64,000 nt of DNA, from assembly GCF_037042905.1 (NCBI RefSeq), contig NC_087251.1, positions 37,194,501 through 37,258,500 on the forward strand. Reading direction: 5' to 3'. This DNA comes from Lytechinus pictus. Lineage: Eukaryota; Echinodermata; Echinoidea; Temnopleuroida; Toxopneustidae. The number at the start of each line of letters is the position of its first letter. Position 1 is the stretch's first letter. The notes beneath the pieces were generated by a model. It was given only the letters and a program-made list of their open reading frames with translations, searched no databases and was not told the DNA's origin. Both the position numbers and the translations under genes were made by a program. Of the stretch, positions 46,823 through 55,593 are shown piece by piece.

Positions 46823-46885
46823 CGCTGTCTTCGACCAGTATCGGGGCAACCCCTGTAGAAGCTTCTTTGGTGATGCTAAGAAAAT
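46823..46885 (-). CDS. RBKS: Ribokinase, first exon visible in this window
   Basis: 63 nt between CTTTTTGCAG|AT and AGACAGCG|GTAAGT. The peptide FLSITKEASTGVAPILVEDS corresponds to the ribokinase segment in which a T-G-x-A motif lies near the ribose-binding lid. Phase 1 at the 3' side matches the 43456 acceptor. The exon starts with two bases of a split codon, so at least one exon lies further upstream. I found no GGKGANQ-like exon between here and 64000, so the N-terminal half of the gene is outside the window. Confidence 0.88.
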
Positions 46886-47129
46886 CTGCAAAAAGAATGG
46901 TTTTCACATCAAATTTTGAACAGGTACAATATCCACAAGGTCAAATAAAGGCCTATTATTTATTTTCTAAATCTAATAGAGAGAGTAGGAAAGAGAGAAA
47001 TAGTATGTGTGGGGGAGGGTGATTATGTGTGTGTGTGTAAGGGTGAGGGTGGGTGGGTGTGAGTGTGATGCAGTTTTCTCTATAAATTAATTCATTAAAA
47101 TTGGCAAAATCCAATGATAATAATAATGA

Positions 47130-47310
47130 TATCTTCTAATTCGCTTCGTTAAAAGCTCAATCACATACAAACCGCCTAGGCAGCCCAGCTAAAGCCGGGG
47201 TAATAGTAATAGCATTGCCCGCTGGGAGAACAGATTTCAGAACTGAAGTGGCTTCCCTGGGTAAATATACCTATATTATTATTATTATTATTATTATATT
47301 ATTAAACATA
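47130..47310 (+). repeat. SINE-like repeat with (ATT)n tail, disrupted by the LTR element
   Basis: GCAGCCCAGCTAAAGCCGGG and GAACAGATTTCAGAACTGAA, followed by CCCTGGGTAAATA and (TAT/ATT)n, look like a retroposon 3' portion ending in a microsatellite tail. The LTR retrotransposon is inserted right after the tail. Confidence 0.45.
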
Positions 47311-47963
47311 ATACTGTAACGATCCTGCAACTAGGATCGTGACGTAAACAATCAGCCCTGCGCATGACCATTGTTTACTCATTATTCATAGCTGTTGCGA
47401 GAATTTATTCAACCGTGAGTATTATGTCTTTCGGTTATTATTAGAAATTACTTAAGATTTCATATTCCAAAATGATTAATGTATAGGTTTTAATATGAGA
47501 CCTCTATTTTTAATGAAGATATGTTAGGAGATAAGTTGTTTTGCAGAATTGGTGTAGATATAGATTGAATACCGGTAATTCATCACTGGCTGTGTTTATG
47601 TACGTACATGGTAATTTGCATAAGAGCGCAGCCGCGGCGTATTTGCATAAGTGCGGATGAGCGTTTGGAGTGCACACGTCCGATCGCAGCGCTGGCAGGT
47701 TTTGATAGATTTTTGACGAATTCATATCTTTTTAAGTACTGATATGAATGGTTCTGTATATATTTCATTGCAAAAAGATATATTCTTTTGGAAACGTATC
47801 GACTTATTGAATGTTTTGTAGTAATGAACGAGAAATTGAGAATAAACCGGCTTCAATAAAACACAGTTCGAGTTCTCTGTACATTATACGCTGCGCGTAG
47901 ACGTGTGTGTGCTATCCAAACTCGCTCGGCGCACCGTTTTCACCTACGTCCGCAACTTGTCCA

Positions 47964-47971
47964 TATAAATA
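47964..47971 (+). promoter_or_regulatory. LTR TATA box
   Basis: TATAAATA, with the inferred transcription start about 25-32 nt downstream in GGGGCTGGCACAAACAACGG. This defines U3 as roughly 47315-47995. The same box recurs in the 3' LTR at 56243. Confidence 0.65.
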
Positions 47972-48060
47972 AGAGACGTTTAATCGCGGGGCTGGCACAA
48001 ACAACGGAAATCTGACTGCAGAAGACTTGCCACGGGGAAGACGTTGGAAAACTTGGAAAG

Positions 48061-48062
48061 GT
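48061..48062 (+). promoter_or_regulatory. Candidate splice donor in LTR leader
   Basis: AACTTGGAAAG|GTAAACAG fits the donor consensus. It could supply the 5' exon for a spliced RNA ending at the acceptor before 54091 (ORF3). Function is inferred only. Confidence 0.35.
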
Positions 48063-48553
48063 AAACAGACGCAGGAAACAAGCCTATAGCCAAGGCCTAT
48101 AGACGCTGGAAACCTCGATATGAATTTAATTAAGTCCCTATATTAACCCATATGTATGAATATGAGAATTCCCCAATAGAGGTCCAAATTAATTAGAGTA
48201 TAGATCTTGCTATGATATAAATTTTCTTAATAATTATTTTGGGCGAGCGACCTGAAGTAAATAGTCCAGGAATCAATCTCTTCGTATATATCAACGCCGG
48301 AATTAACAGACGTGGAAACGAATGTCGAGACTGGGAAGCTGGAAATAGAATTTTTCTCTTAACAAGCTAGACGCCGGTTAGATTTGGAAAATTCTTATAC
48401 TTGGAGGCCCAAAATAAAAGTTTAATAATTATCCATTATATTTCTCTGATAACAAATACATCTTAGAGCTTATTTGTAAATATTAGACATTGTTTACCTG
48501 TAACAGTGGCGAGTCAAGTAAAGTACATGTATATATATTTATGCAATTTGAAT

Positions 48554-48559
48554 AATAAA
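48554..48559 (+). terminator. LTR poly(A) signal candidate
   Basis: AATAAA in TTTGAATAATAAAGTGCACC, about 560 nt after the inferred start, so R would span roughly 47995-48575. An earlier AATAAA at 48413 is an alternative. Confidence 0.5.
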
Positions 48560-48769
48560 GTGCACCATTATTTTTCTTTTTGCCATTGAAACTAAAATCT
48601 GAGTCACAAACCCGTGTCTTTCTTTGCTGTGTACCCCCGTAGTCATATATTTTGACGAAACGACCCTTGATTGCAAATAATCTATAGCGAGCCGCTCTAG
48701 CATTTTCTTCCACTCTTATAATAATTCTCTTGGAAACTGCATGCTCGGAAGATATTGAGATAGACAAGA

Positions 48770-50212
48770 ATGGAAATAGAGGAAAGCTCAGGTGATCCAC
48801 CAAAGACTGAACACCATCCTGACGTAGAGGTCGGAATGGAAGAAATAAGCGAGAGCGGCGGCCGCTACAAAATTGGTGTCAGAAGTGGGATAAACATGGA
48901 GGGGGTACCGCACAGAGAGAGGGAAATAGATGAACTAAGTTGTTCCTCTGAAGAAATAATGTCTAATGCAATAAGCTCAAAGATAGATAATAGAACAGAG
49001 AAAACACAGAGTCGCATTATGAAGCAATTATCAAACTTAATGGCCCAAATGATGAATCTGAGTAAGAAGACAAAAAGAAGAAGAAGACGTGCAGGTCCAG
49101 AATCTACCACAGAGGAAATGTCAGACTCCTTGGACGATAGTGAAGTGGAATTCGTTTTCAAACCAAATAGACGACCGGAAATCGTCCAAAAACTAGATAC
49201 CAAACACGAGGAAGGAAAATCAGATGTCGAGAAAATGCCGGAACTGGAAGAAACTAACAAACCACAGGCAAATAACAAATCTAGCTTCAAGGAGATGAAA
49301 GCTCAGGAAACTAACACCCGTCCACTGATCATGCCAGACAAGTATGATGGAAGTACGGACTGGGAAGATTACAGCTCGCATTTCGAATCTTGTCGTGGAA
49401 TCAACAACTGGAATGATGAAGAATCAGCTAAGTATCTTGCCACAAGCTTAAGAGGACCAGCCCTGAGACTTTTAGGAGAACAGAGGGGGACAAAGTGGAA
49501 CTTTGAAGAAATAAAGGATGTATTATCATTCAGGTTCTCTTCTGCAAAGCAAGCAGAAAGCTATTTGATGGAACTCAGGAATCGTAGGAGACGTCAGGGA
49601 GAATCACTCCAAGAATTAGGTCGTCACATTAGAGAACTAACTGCCAAAGCATACCCAAACTTCGACAGTCAGGGAATTGATAGGTTGGCTAGAATTCATT
49701 TTACGGATTCTATTCGCAGTAGTGAGATTCGCATGGGGATATTTCATGCTAAAGCAACTAGCCTAGATGAAATGATTCGAGCAGCAATCACAAGTGAAAC
49801 GTTTCTACAGACGGAAGCTGAGCGAAATGGGTGGAAGAAGCCTGCCTATAATAGAGGGATCGTCTCTGATGTTGATCTAGAAAAGATAATCAAAGATGAG
49901 GTTGCCAAAGCCATAGGACAAGCTATGGAAAACCGACCTGGGAATGAGAGAGTAGAGGAAGATGTCAGGAAGATTAGAACCAAACAGATACCAAACCAAC
50001 CAACGCGTGATGAGAAGATGAGATGCTTCTATTGTGATCAACCTGGCCACTTTGCGAGGGAATGTCGCAAGAAACAAAGAGATGTACAAAGACAAAACTT
50101 AAACCAAGTTGATTCGCCTTGGCCAAAACAAACAGGAGCTAATCGTTATCACCGGTCAAACGACCAGTGGTCGTCCCAACGGGTCATGGGTCGGCCAGAA
50201 GCCCAGAATTAG
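48770..50212 (+). CDS. gag: Gag polyprotein, 480 aa
   Basis: Gag forms the cytoplasmic particle and packages element RNA. The N-terminal 170 residues are acidic then basic (KKTKRRRRRA near residue 105). A retrotransposon-gag capsid-like domain covers about residues 185-310 (DKYDGSTDWEDYSSHF to FRFSSAKQAESYL). A CCHC zinc knuckle, CFYCDQPGHFAREC, is at about 419-432. ATG 48770 lies 100 nt inside the 5' LTR and the frame reads through the LTR end and the primer site. An in-frame ATG at 48896, just after the primer site, is the alternative start and would give a 438-aa Gag. The 3' end overlaps the pol frame, which is -1 relative to gag. The frame is intact. Confidence 0.93.
   Translation: MEIEESSGDPPKTEHHPDVEVGMEEISESGGRYKIGVRSGINMEGVPHREREIDELSCSSEEIMSNAISSKIDNRTEKTQSRIMKQLSNLMAQMMNLSKKTKRRRRRAGPESTTEEMSDSLDDSEVEFVFKPNRRPEIVQKLDTKHEEGKSDVEKMPELEETNKPQANNKSSFKEMKAQETNTRPLIMPDKYDGSTDWEDYSSHFESCRGINNWNDEESAKYLATSLRGPALRLLGEQRGTKWNFEEIKDVLSFRFSSAKQAESYLMELRNRRRRQGESLQELGRHIRELTAKAYPNFDSQGIDRLARIHFTDSIRSSEIRMGIFHAKATSLDEMIRAAITSETFLQTEAERNGWKKPAYNRGIVSDVDLEKIIKDEVAKAIGQAMENRPGNERVEEDVRKIRTKQIPNQPTRDEKMRCFYCDQPGHFARECRKKQRDVQRQNLNQVDSPWPKQTGANRYHRSNDQWSSQRVMGRPEAQN
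48874..48891 (+). other. Primer binding site, tRNA-Leu type
   Basis: TGGTGTCAGAAGTGGGAT starts 4 nt after the LTR end. Its complement, ATCCCACTTCTGACACCA, is the 3' end expected of a metazoan tRNA-Leu (CAA-type), 18 of 18 against the sequence I know for that tRNA. It is also translated in the gag frame if ATG 48770 is used. Confidence 0.85.
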
Positions 50213-53200
50213 ACAAGACCCACAGAAATCAGAAGACAAGTTTCGTACCAAGTATAAATCATAACATTGATGGTCTATATGTACCAATACATATTCAGGA
50301 TGAAGAATACAAGTTTTTAATTGATACTGGTGCGTCAGACTCTTACATTTCAAGACGAGTCTATGAACAATTAGATGAAAGGAAAAGGCCTCCACTGCAA
50401 AGTCGAGATGTCATTGCATTTTTAGCAGATGGTTCGCCATTAGCCATATATGGAGCAATAACTCATGAGATGACGATAGGCCCTAACAAAGGACTAATAA
50501 CTGTATTGGTAGCAGATGTTAGTAGTGATGGCATACTCGGTTTGGATAATCTCACTAAGATGGGAGCCAGCATTGATCTTAATAATTTCCAACTAACTAC
50601 AAAATGGGGAAAAGTCGAATGCAGTAATGAAACTGGCAAGAAGTTATTCTGTCGTATAGTTGCGTCAGAAACCACTACTATCCCAGCTGGTAACGAAGCT
50701 GTGATCCTTGGAACAACGAAAGAAAGAATAAAACCAAACACATTGGGCTTAATAGAGGCTGGAAACGCCCAACATCAACTTATGAAGAAAGGTATCATTA
50801 CTGCAAGGACATTAATCACAATGGGCGAGGATTTGGTGCCTGTTAGTGTTAGAGTATTTAACCCTTCTTCATCAAACAAAGTCATAATGAAGAATACACC
50901 TATCGCTACCATGACAGAAATAGATAGGAATGAGATTCAAGAAGTTCCCAAATACACCACTGTTAGTGATGGAAAGGTACAAGACCACTTAAGAGACCTA
51001 TTAAACAGAAGTACAGAAGGAGTGGCAACTGAGTATCACCACGAAATAGAAAAGTTGTTGATAGAATTTCAAGATATCTTTTCCAAGGGAGATGACGACA
51101 TTGGAAGAACAAATCTGGTTCAACACAAGATTGATACTGGAACTCAGAGACCTATCAGACAACGCCCACGCAAACACCCATTTGGACAAAGAGAAGAAAT
51201 CAAGAAGCAAGTAGATGATCTACTTGAAAAGGAACTTATCGAACCAACTGACAGCCCTTGGGCTTCAAACATTGTGCTCGTCAAGAAAAAGGATGGATCC
51301 CAGCGATTCTGCGTAGATTATCGACAGCTGAATGCTGCCACAATCAAAGACGCATATCCCTTACCTAGGATAGACGAAACTTTGGACGCTCTGTCAGGAG
51401 CAAAGTGGTTCTCAACCCTGGACTTGGCAAGTGGGTATTGGCAAGTAGCCTTAGATAAAGATGCAAAGGCAAAGTCCGCCTTCCTGGCTGACGGCGGACT
51501 CTACTCATGGAATGTGATGCCTTTTGGTCTTTGTAATGCCCCAGCAACATTCGAGAGGTTAATGGACAAAGTTCTAACTGGACTTCACTGGCAGACGTTA
51601 CTTGTATATTTGGATGACTTGATCATATTTGGAAAGTCCGTAGAAGAAGAACTCTGCCGACTACGAGAAGTATTTCACCGACTACGACAAGCCAACTTGA
51701 AGTTAAAACCGAAGAAATGCCATCTGTTCGAACGGAAAGTCGACTACTTAGGACATGTAGTCTCAGATGAAGGTGTTTCAACACAAAACGAGAAGATTGA
51801 TGCTGTGCGATCATGGCCTACACCTCGGAATGTGAAAGAAGTTCGAAGTTTCTTAGGACTTGCATCCTATTATAGACGATTTGTTGAGGGTTTGGCAACC
51901 ATTGCTAAACCGCTTCATCAATTGACAGAGAAGGGTCGTGCCGGACAGTTCATATGGAGCTCTGTCTGCCAGACCGCTTTTGATGAACTCAAGCAAAGAC
52001 TGATCTCAGCACCAATCTTAGCATATCCAAGTACCGAAGGAGAGTTCATACTGGATACTGATGCAAGCAAAGAGGGAATAGGTGGGGTGCTGTCACAAGT
52101 ACAAGACGGAAAGGAAAGAGTGACCGCTTATGGAAGCAAAGTTCTTAGCAAGGCGGAACGCAATTATTGTGTCACCCGTAGAGAACTTTTGGCGGTTGTT
52201 ACATACTTGAAGCATTTCAAGCAATATCTGTATGGTAGACATGTTAAAGTAAGGACAGACCATGGAGCTTTAAGATGGCTTACAAACTTTAAGCAACCAG
52301 AGGGACAGTTAGCCAGATGGCTAGAGGTTATATCCACTTATGACACAGAAATAATTCATAGAGCTGGAAGAAGTCATGGCAATGCTGATGCGCTTTCAAG
52401 GCGTCCATGTAGACAGTGTGGAAGAGAGAATGATTGCGGGATTGAGCATTCAGACACTAACTGCAGACGCACTTGTGTTATTCAGATGTCAGACGTAACA
52501 GGTAATAACAGAACTGAGATGAGGAAGGCTCAGCTTGAAGATACAGGTATTAAGCCGGTAATAGAAGCATTGGAACAAGTCAGGAAACCTACCAAGGAAC
52601 AGATGTCTTCTTTGTCTTTCAGAGCGAAGGTATTACTTGGGCACTGGGGGCAGCTTGAGATGGTAGATGGGGTACTTTATCGGAACTGGGAGTCGGGAGA
52701 TGGAAAAACTTCTAGACGGAGACTTGTGTTGCCCAAGCAAAGAGTACAAGAAGTACTGGAAGAAATTCATGGTGGCAAGTTGGGTGGACATTTAGGGTCC
52801 ATGAAAACTTTGAGAAGTGCCCAAATTCGCTATTACTGGGTGGGAATGAAGGCAGATGTGAGATCTTTCATTCGACAATGTTTGATGTGTGGGAAAAGGA
52901 AGTCCCATGGAAGAAAGAAAAGAGCGCCGTTACAACAGAGACGATCTGGTGGTCCGTTGGAGAGGATTGCACTTGATATAATGGGACCCTTACCAACTAC
53001 TGAAAATGAGAACAAGTACATATTAGTTGTGGCAGACTATTACACAAAATTTGTGGAAGCATACGCCATCCGCAATGAACAAGCACATACTGTGGCAAAT
53101 AAGCTAGTTGAGGAATTCATCTGTCGTTATGGGGTACCAAAGGAAATACATTCAGATCAAGGTCGCAATTTTGAGTCTAAGTTATTCAAGGAAGTCTGCC

Positions 53201-53964
53201 AAATTCTTGGTATTAAGAAGACTAGAACCACCGCTTATAACCCAAAGTCTGATGGGATGGTGGAAAGATTTAACAGGACCTTGCTAGGGATGATCGGAAC
53301 AATGATAGATCCTGACAAACATCAGAAAGATTGGGACAAATATGTTCCCTTTGCGACAGCCGCTTATAGAAGTGCGGTACATGAAACCACTCAAGAGACG
53401 CCAAATATGATGATGTTTGGGCGAGAGGTTACTCACCCAATGGACTTGTATGTTGATCGACATAAGGAAAATGAACTTGAAACTGACTACGCAGCCAATC
53501 TTCGAGACAGAATGGAGGAAATGTATTCTTCTGTGATGAAGGAAGGGGAAACTAACTTGAGAAGACAGAAAAGGAACTATGATGCAACTATGTTTGGGGA
53601 AACCTTTAACGTTGGGCAATATGTTTGGCTACGGAACGATGTAAGGAAGAAGGGAGTGAGCCCTAAACTCGCAAACAAATGGGAAGGTCCATTTCGTGTG
53701 ATGAGGAAGATGTCGGAGGTCACGTTTCGCATCCAGAAAAGTCCTAGATGTCGTGCAAAGGTGGTCCACTTCGACAGACTAAAGAAGTATGAAGGAAATG
53801 AACTATGTAACTGGAACCAGGTCACCGACCAGACTAATGATGATGAAACCACAGACCAGAGTACAGAACGAGACGAGGGAAATGACGAAGAACCAAATGG
53901 AAGTGAGGAAGGATCTGGTCGCTATCCAAGACGAAGTCGCCGCCCTCCTAATTATTTTTATTGA
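50143..53964 (+). CDS. pol: Pol polyprotein: protease, RT, RNase H, integrase
   Basis: The open frame begins after a TAA at 50140-50142; no ATG starts it, so it is presumably made as Gag-Pol by frameshifting in 50143-50212. Counting from codon 50167: aspartic protease with FLIDTGAS at about 50-57; reverse transcriptase with CVDYRQLNAATIKDAYPLPR, LDLASGYWQV and YLDD at 481-484; RNase H with TDASKEG (Asp at 632) and DALSRRP; integrase with an HHCC zinc region (GGHLGSM to CLMCGKR) and D937, D997, E1033 (spacing DD35E); then a GPF module (WEGPFRVM) and a basic C terminus. All catalytic residues checked are present and there is no internal stop, so the enzyme set looks competent. Confidence 0.96.
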   Translation, partial: SLSPVKRPVVVPTGHGSARSPELDKTHRNQKTSFVPSINHNIDGLYVPIHIQDEEYKFLIDTGASDSYISRRVYEQLDERKRPPLQSRDVIAFLADGSPLAIYGAITHEMTIGPNKGLITVLVADVSSDGILGLDNLTKMGASIDLNNFQLTTKWGKVECSNETGKKLFCRIVASETTTIPAGNEAVILGTTKERIKPNTLGLIEAGNAQHQLMKKGIITARTLITMGEDLVPVSVRVFNPSSSNKVIMKNTPIATMTEIDRNEIQEVPKYTTVSDGKVQDHLRDLLNRSTEGVATEYHHEIEKLLIEFQDIFSKGDDDIGRTNLVQHKIDTGTQRPIRQRPRKHPFGQREEIKKQVDDLLEKELIEPTDSPWASNIVLVKKKDGSQRFCVDYRQLNAATIKDAYPLPRIDETLDALSGAKWFSTLDLASGYWQVALDKDAKAKSAFLADGGLYSWNVMPFGLCNAPATFERLMDKVLTGLHWQTLLVYLDDLIIFGKSVEEELCRLREVFHRLRQANLKLKPKKCHLFERKVDYLGHVVSDEGVSTQNEKIDAVRSWPTPRNVKEVRSFLGLASYYRRFVEGLATIAKPLHQLTEKGRAGQFIWSSVCQTAFDELKQRLISAPILAYPSTEGEFILDTDASKEGIGGVLSQVQDGKERVTAYGSKVLSKAERNYCVTRRELLAVVTYLKHFKQYLYGRHVKVRTDHGALRWLTNFKQPEGQLARWLEVISTYDTEIIHRAGRSHGNADALSRRPCRQCGRENDCGIEHSDTNCRRTCVIQMSDVTGNNRTEMRKAQLEDTGIKPVIEALEQVRKPTKEQMSSLSFRAKVLLGHWGQLEMVDGVLYRNWESGDGKTSRRRLVLPKQRVQEVLEEIHGGKLGGHLGSMKTLRSAQIRYYWVGMKADVRSFIRQCLMCGKRKSHGRKKRAPLQQRRSGGPLERIALDIMGPLPTTENENKYILVVADYYTKFVEAYAIRNEQAHTVANKLVEEFICRYGVPKEIHSDQGRNFESKLFKEVCQILGIKKTRTTAYNPKSDGMVERFNRTLLGMIGTMIDPDKHQKDWDKYVPFATAAYRSAVHETTQETPNMMMFGREVTHPMDLYVDRHKENELETDYAANLRDRMEEMYSSVMKEGETNLRRQKRNYDATMFGETFNVGQYVWLRNDVRKKGVSPKLANKWEGPFRVMRKMSEVTFRIQKSPRCRAKVVHFDRLKKYEGNELCNWNQVTDQTNDDETTDQSTERDEGNDEEPNGSEEGSGRYPRRSRRPPNYFY

Positions 53965-54060
53965 TTGTAGAAGTTTTCTGTTCAAAGTCCAATCAACCAA
54001 GATATTAAAAAAAAAAAAAAATAGATAAATAATAATAATACCCGCACTATTGGAAGCGCT

Positions 54061-54090
54061 GATAATATGTTCTTTTCATTTCCTGCATAG
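54061..54090 (+). promoter_or_regulatory. Candidate 3' splice site for ORF3
   Basis: Pyrimidine-rich TGTTCTTTTCATTTCCTGCA followed by TAG, immediately before ATG 54091. It suggests ORF3 is expressed from a spliced subgenomic RNA, as env is in retroviruses. Confidence 0.55.
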
Positions 54091-54964
54091 ATGAACCGCC
54101 ACGTGAGACGCCTGGTAAACTTCCAACGCAGGCCATTGAGCTTCCGATGTCGTTACTGTGAATACCGAAGTACGATACAAGAGATGGTAAAGTTCCATGA
54201 AAAGGATATACATCGGCAGGACAGAGCTCCATTAACAAAGCCTATCCCTCCTCGCTACCATTCCTCATCGACTTCCAGAAGGTCTGATCGACGCAAGTCC
54301 CCAGTGAGAAAGATCGAGCTCACCCATACCGATCTCGAGATGCCAGCCATCATTTCTCCCCTTGCCTCGCCCTTGAGGACGGATAGAGCTGATGAGCCCG
54401 AATCAGTGTCGACTAAAGGACTAAAGCCAGTCTTGGCTGAGGAATCGGTCTCGGCTGAGGAATTGGGGCCAGTCTCGGCTGAGGGATCAGGAACAGTCTC
54501 GGATGAAGAGCCAGGACCAGTCTCGGATGAAGAGCCAGGAACAGTCTCGGATGAAGAGCCAGGAACAGTCTCGGATGAAGAGCCAGCTAGGAACAGTCCC
54601 GGATGAAGAGCCAGGAACAGTCTCGGATGAAGAGCCAGGACCAGTCTCGGATGAAGAGCCAGGAACAGTCTCGGATGAAGAGCCAGGACCAGTCTCGGAT
54701 GAAGAGCCGGGATCAGTCTCGATCTTGGAAGAAACCTGGGAGGAAATTCTCTCCAATAACCAATCGACACAGACTGAGGTGGATTACCTTTTCTCCGAGG
54801 CCCATACCATCCGATCGGCAGGTGGAGCCACGACGATGAGCCACTCTTGGGATAGAGCTGTAAACCACAACGTACGACACACCGTAGAGACTCTAGTTCT
54901 CCCAGATGGGACGAGATATACCCGCTTCTCATACGAAGAACTTGGACGTGGAACAGAGGAATGA
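54091..54964 (+). pseudogene. Third ORF of the retroelement: C2H2-like finger plus acidic repeats, one frame break
   Basis: ATG 54091 directly follows a strong splice acceptor (TTCTTTTCATTTCCTGCATAG). The N terminus contains FRCRYCEYR...HEKDIH, a C-x2-C-x12-H-x4-H zinc-finger-like motif, followed by a basic/Ser region. Next come about ten copies of an octapeptide of the type VSDEEPG(T/P), encoded by a 24-bp repeat (about 54480-54720). In this copy CTAG (54587-54590) is inserted inside one repeat and shifts the frame, giving a stop at 54604-54606. The downstream part stays open in the shifted frame to 54964 (acidic repeats, then YLFSEAHTIRSAGG and a short tail). There is no signal peptide or membrane segment, so it is not env-like. 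Function is unknown; nucleic-acid or nuclear targeting is a guess. Confidence 0.75.
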
Positions 54965-55579
54965 TTTTATGTATATTCACGTTGTATATTATATATTTCT
55001 CTTGCATCTTTCATCTATTCCTAATGTTCTTTCTCTTTCTCCTTCTACTACTTTCCCACTCTCTTTCTCTTTACTCTATCCTTCTATTTCTGTATAAAAA
55101 TGAATTTGTAAATATGTTCACTTTTGTAACGCCACTGAGTAGAGTAATTAATAAACTTATAGTAGGAATTGGATACCAATGATTTCTTCCAAGTTCTAAA
55201 ATTAATTCAGAAAGATTCACCACTGAAATGAGTGGAGTGAAATTGGTTTTATTTGGCAGAGTCAGACGCTGCTTCTTGAACTATAAGTATAAGTGCTGAA
55301 AATTTAAAGTAATGTTTGATTGATCGGATGATGATGGTGATTGTATGGTGATGCCAATTTTAGTACAAAAGATTAATGAGAGAAGAGGTGAGCTATCAGA
55401 GTATTAAGAGTTAAGAAGCAATTGCTGACAATCTTCCAAATACCAACTTTTCTTTTGTTTGAATCTTTGTGACTATTTCTGTTGATAAATAAATATGACT
55501 GATGTAATGCTTAATATCTTACTTGGAAAAAGGACTTGGTTATCCATGTAGGTTTTGAAAATGCGAGGACGCATTTCGT
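54965..55579 (+). other. 3' internal non-coding region of the retroelement
   Basis: About 600 bp between ORF3 and the polypurine tract. T/C-rich near 55000-55090, otherwise AT-rich. No supported frame. Confidence 0.6.
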
Positions 55580-55590
55580 AGAGAGGAGGG
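55580..55590 (+). other. Polypurine tract
   Basis: AGAGAGGAGGG, 3 nt before the 3' LTR, the expected primer for plus-strand DNA synthesis. Confidence 0.8.
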
Positions 55591-55593
55591 CTG

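Larger units (their letters stand above)
47315..48869 (+). repeat. 5' LTR (1555 bp)
   Basis: TGTAACG...GCTACA with TG/CA ends. The only difference I found from the 3' LTR is a 2-nt indel near 48611 (ACCCGTG versus ACCCCTGTG), so insertion was recent. It has a 7-bp inverted repeat CGATCCT/AGGATCG at 47320-47339, a TATA box (47964), a splice-donor-like AAAG|GTAAAC (48060) and an AATAAA (48554). The gag ATG at 48770 lies in the U5 part. Minus-strand frames are shadows. Confidence 0.95.

Noticed and set aside
48483-48803. 106-codon minus-strand frame in the LTR
   Set aside because: Present in both LTR copies but frame-shifted by the 2-nt indel in one; it overlaps the sense gag start and has no motif.
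54091-54964. Third ORF as a retroviral-type env
   Set aside because: No signal peptide, no membrane segment and no furin or fusion-peptide features; strongly acidic repeats instead.
54255-55007. 250-codon minus-strand frame rich in LALHPRLF-type repeats
   Set aside because: Antisense of the acidic ORF3 repeat; the sense frame has the zinc-finger-like motif and splice acceptor.
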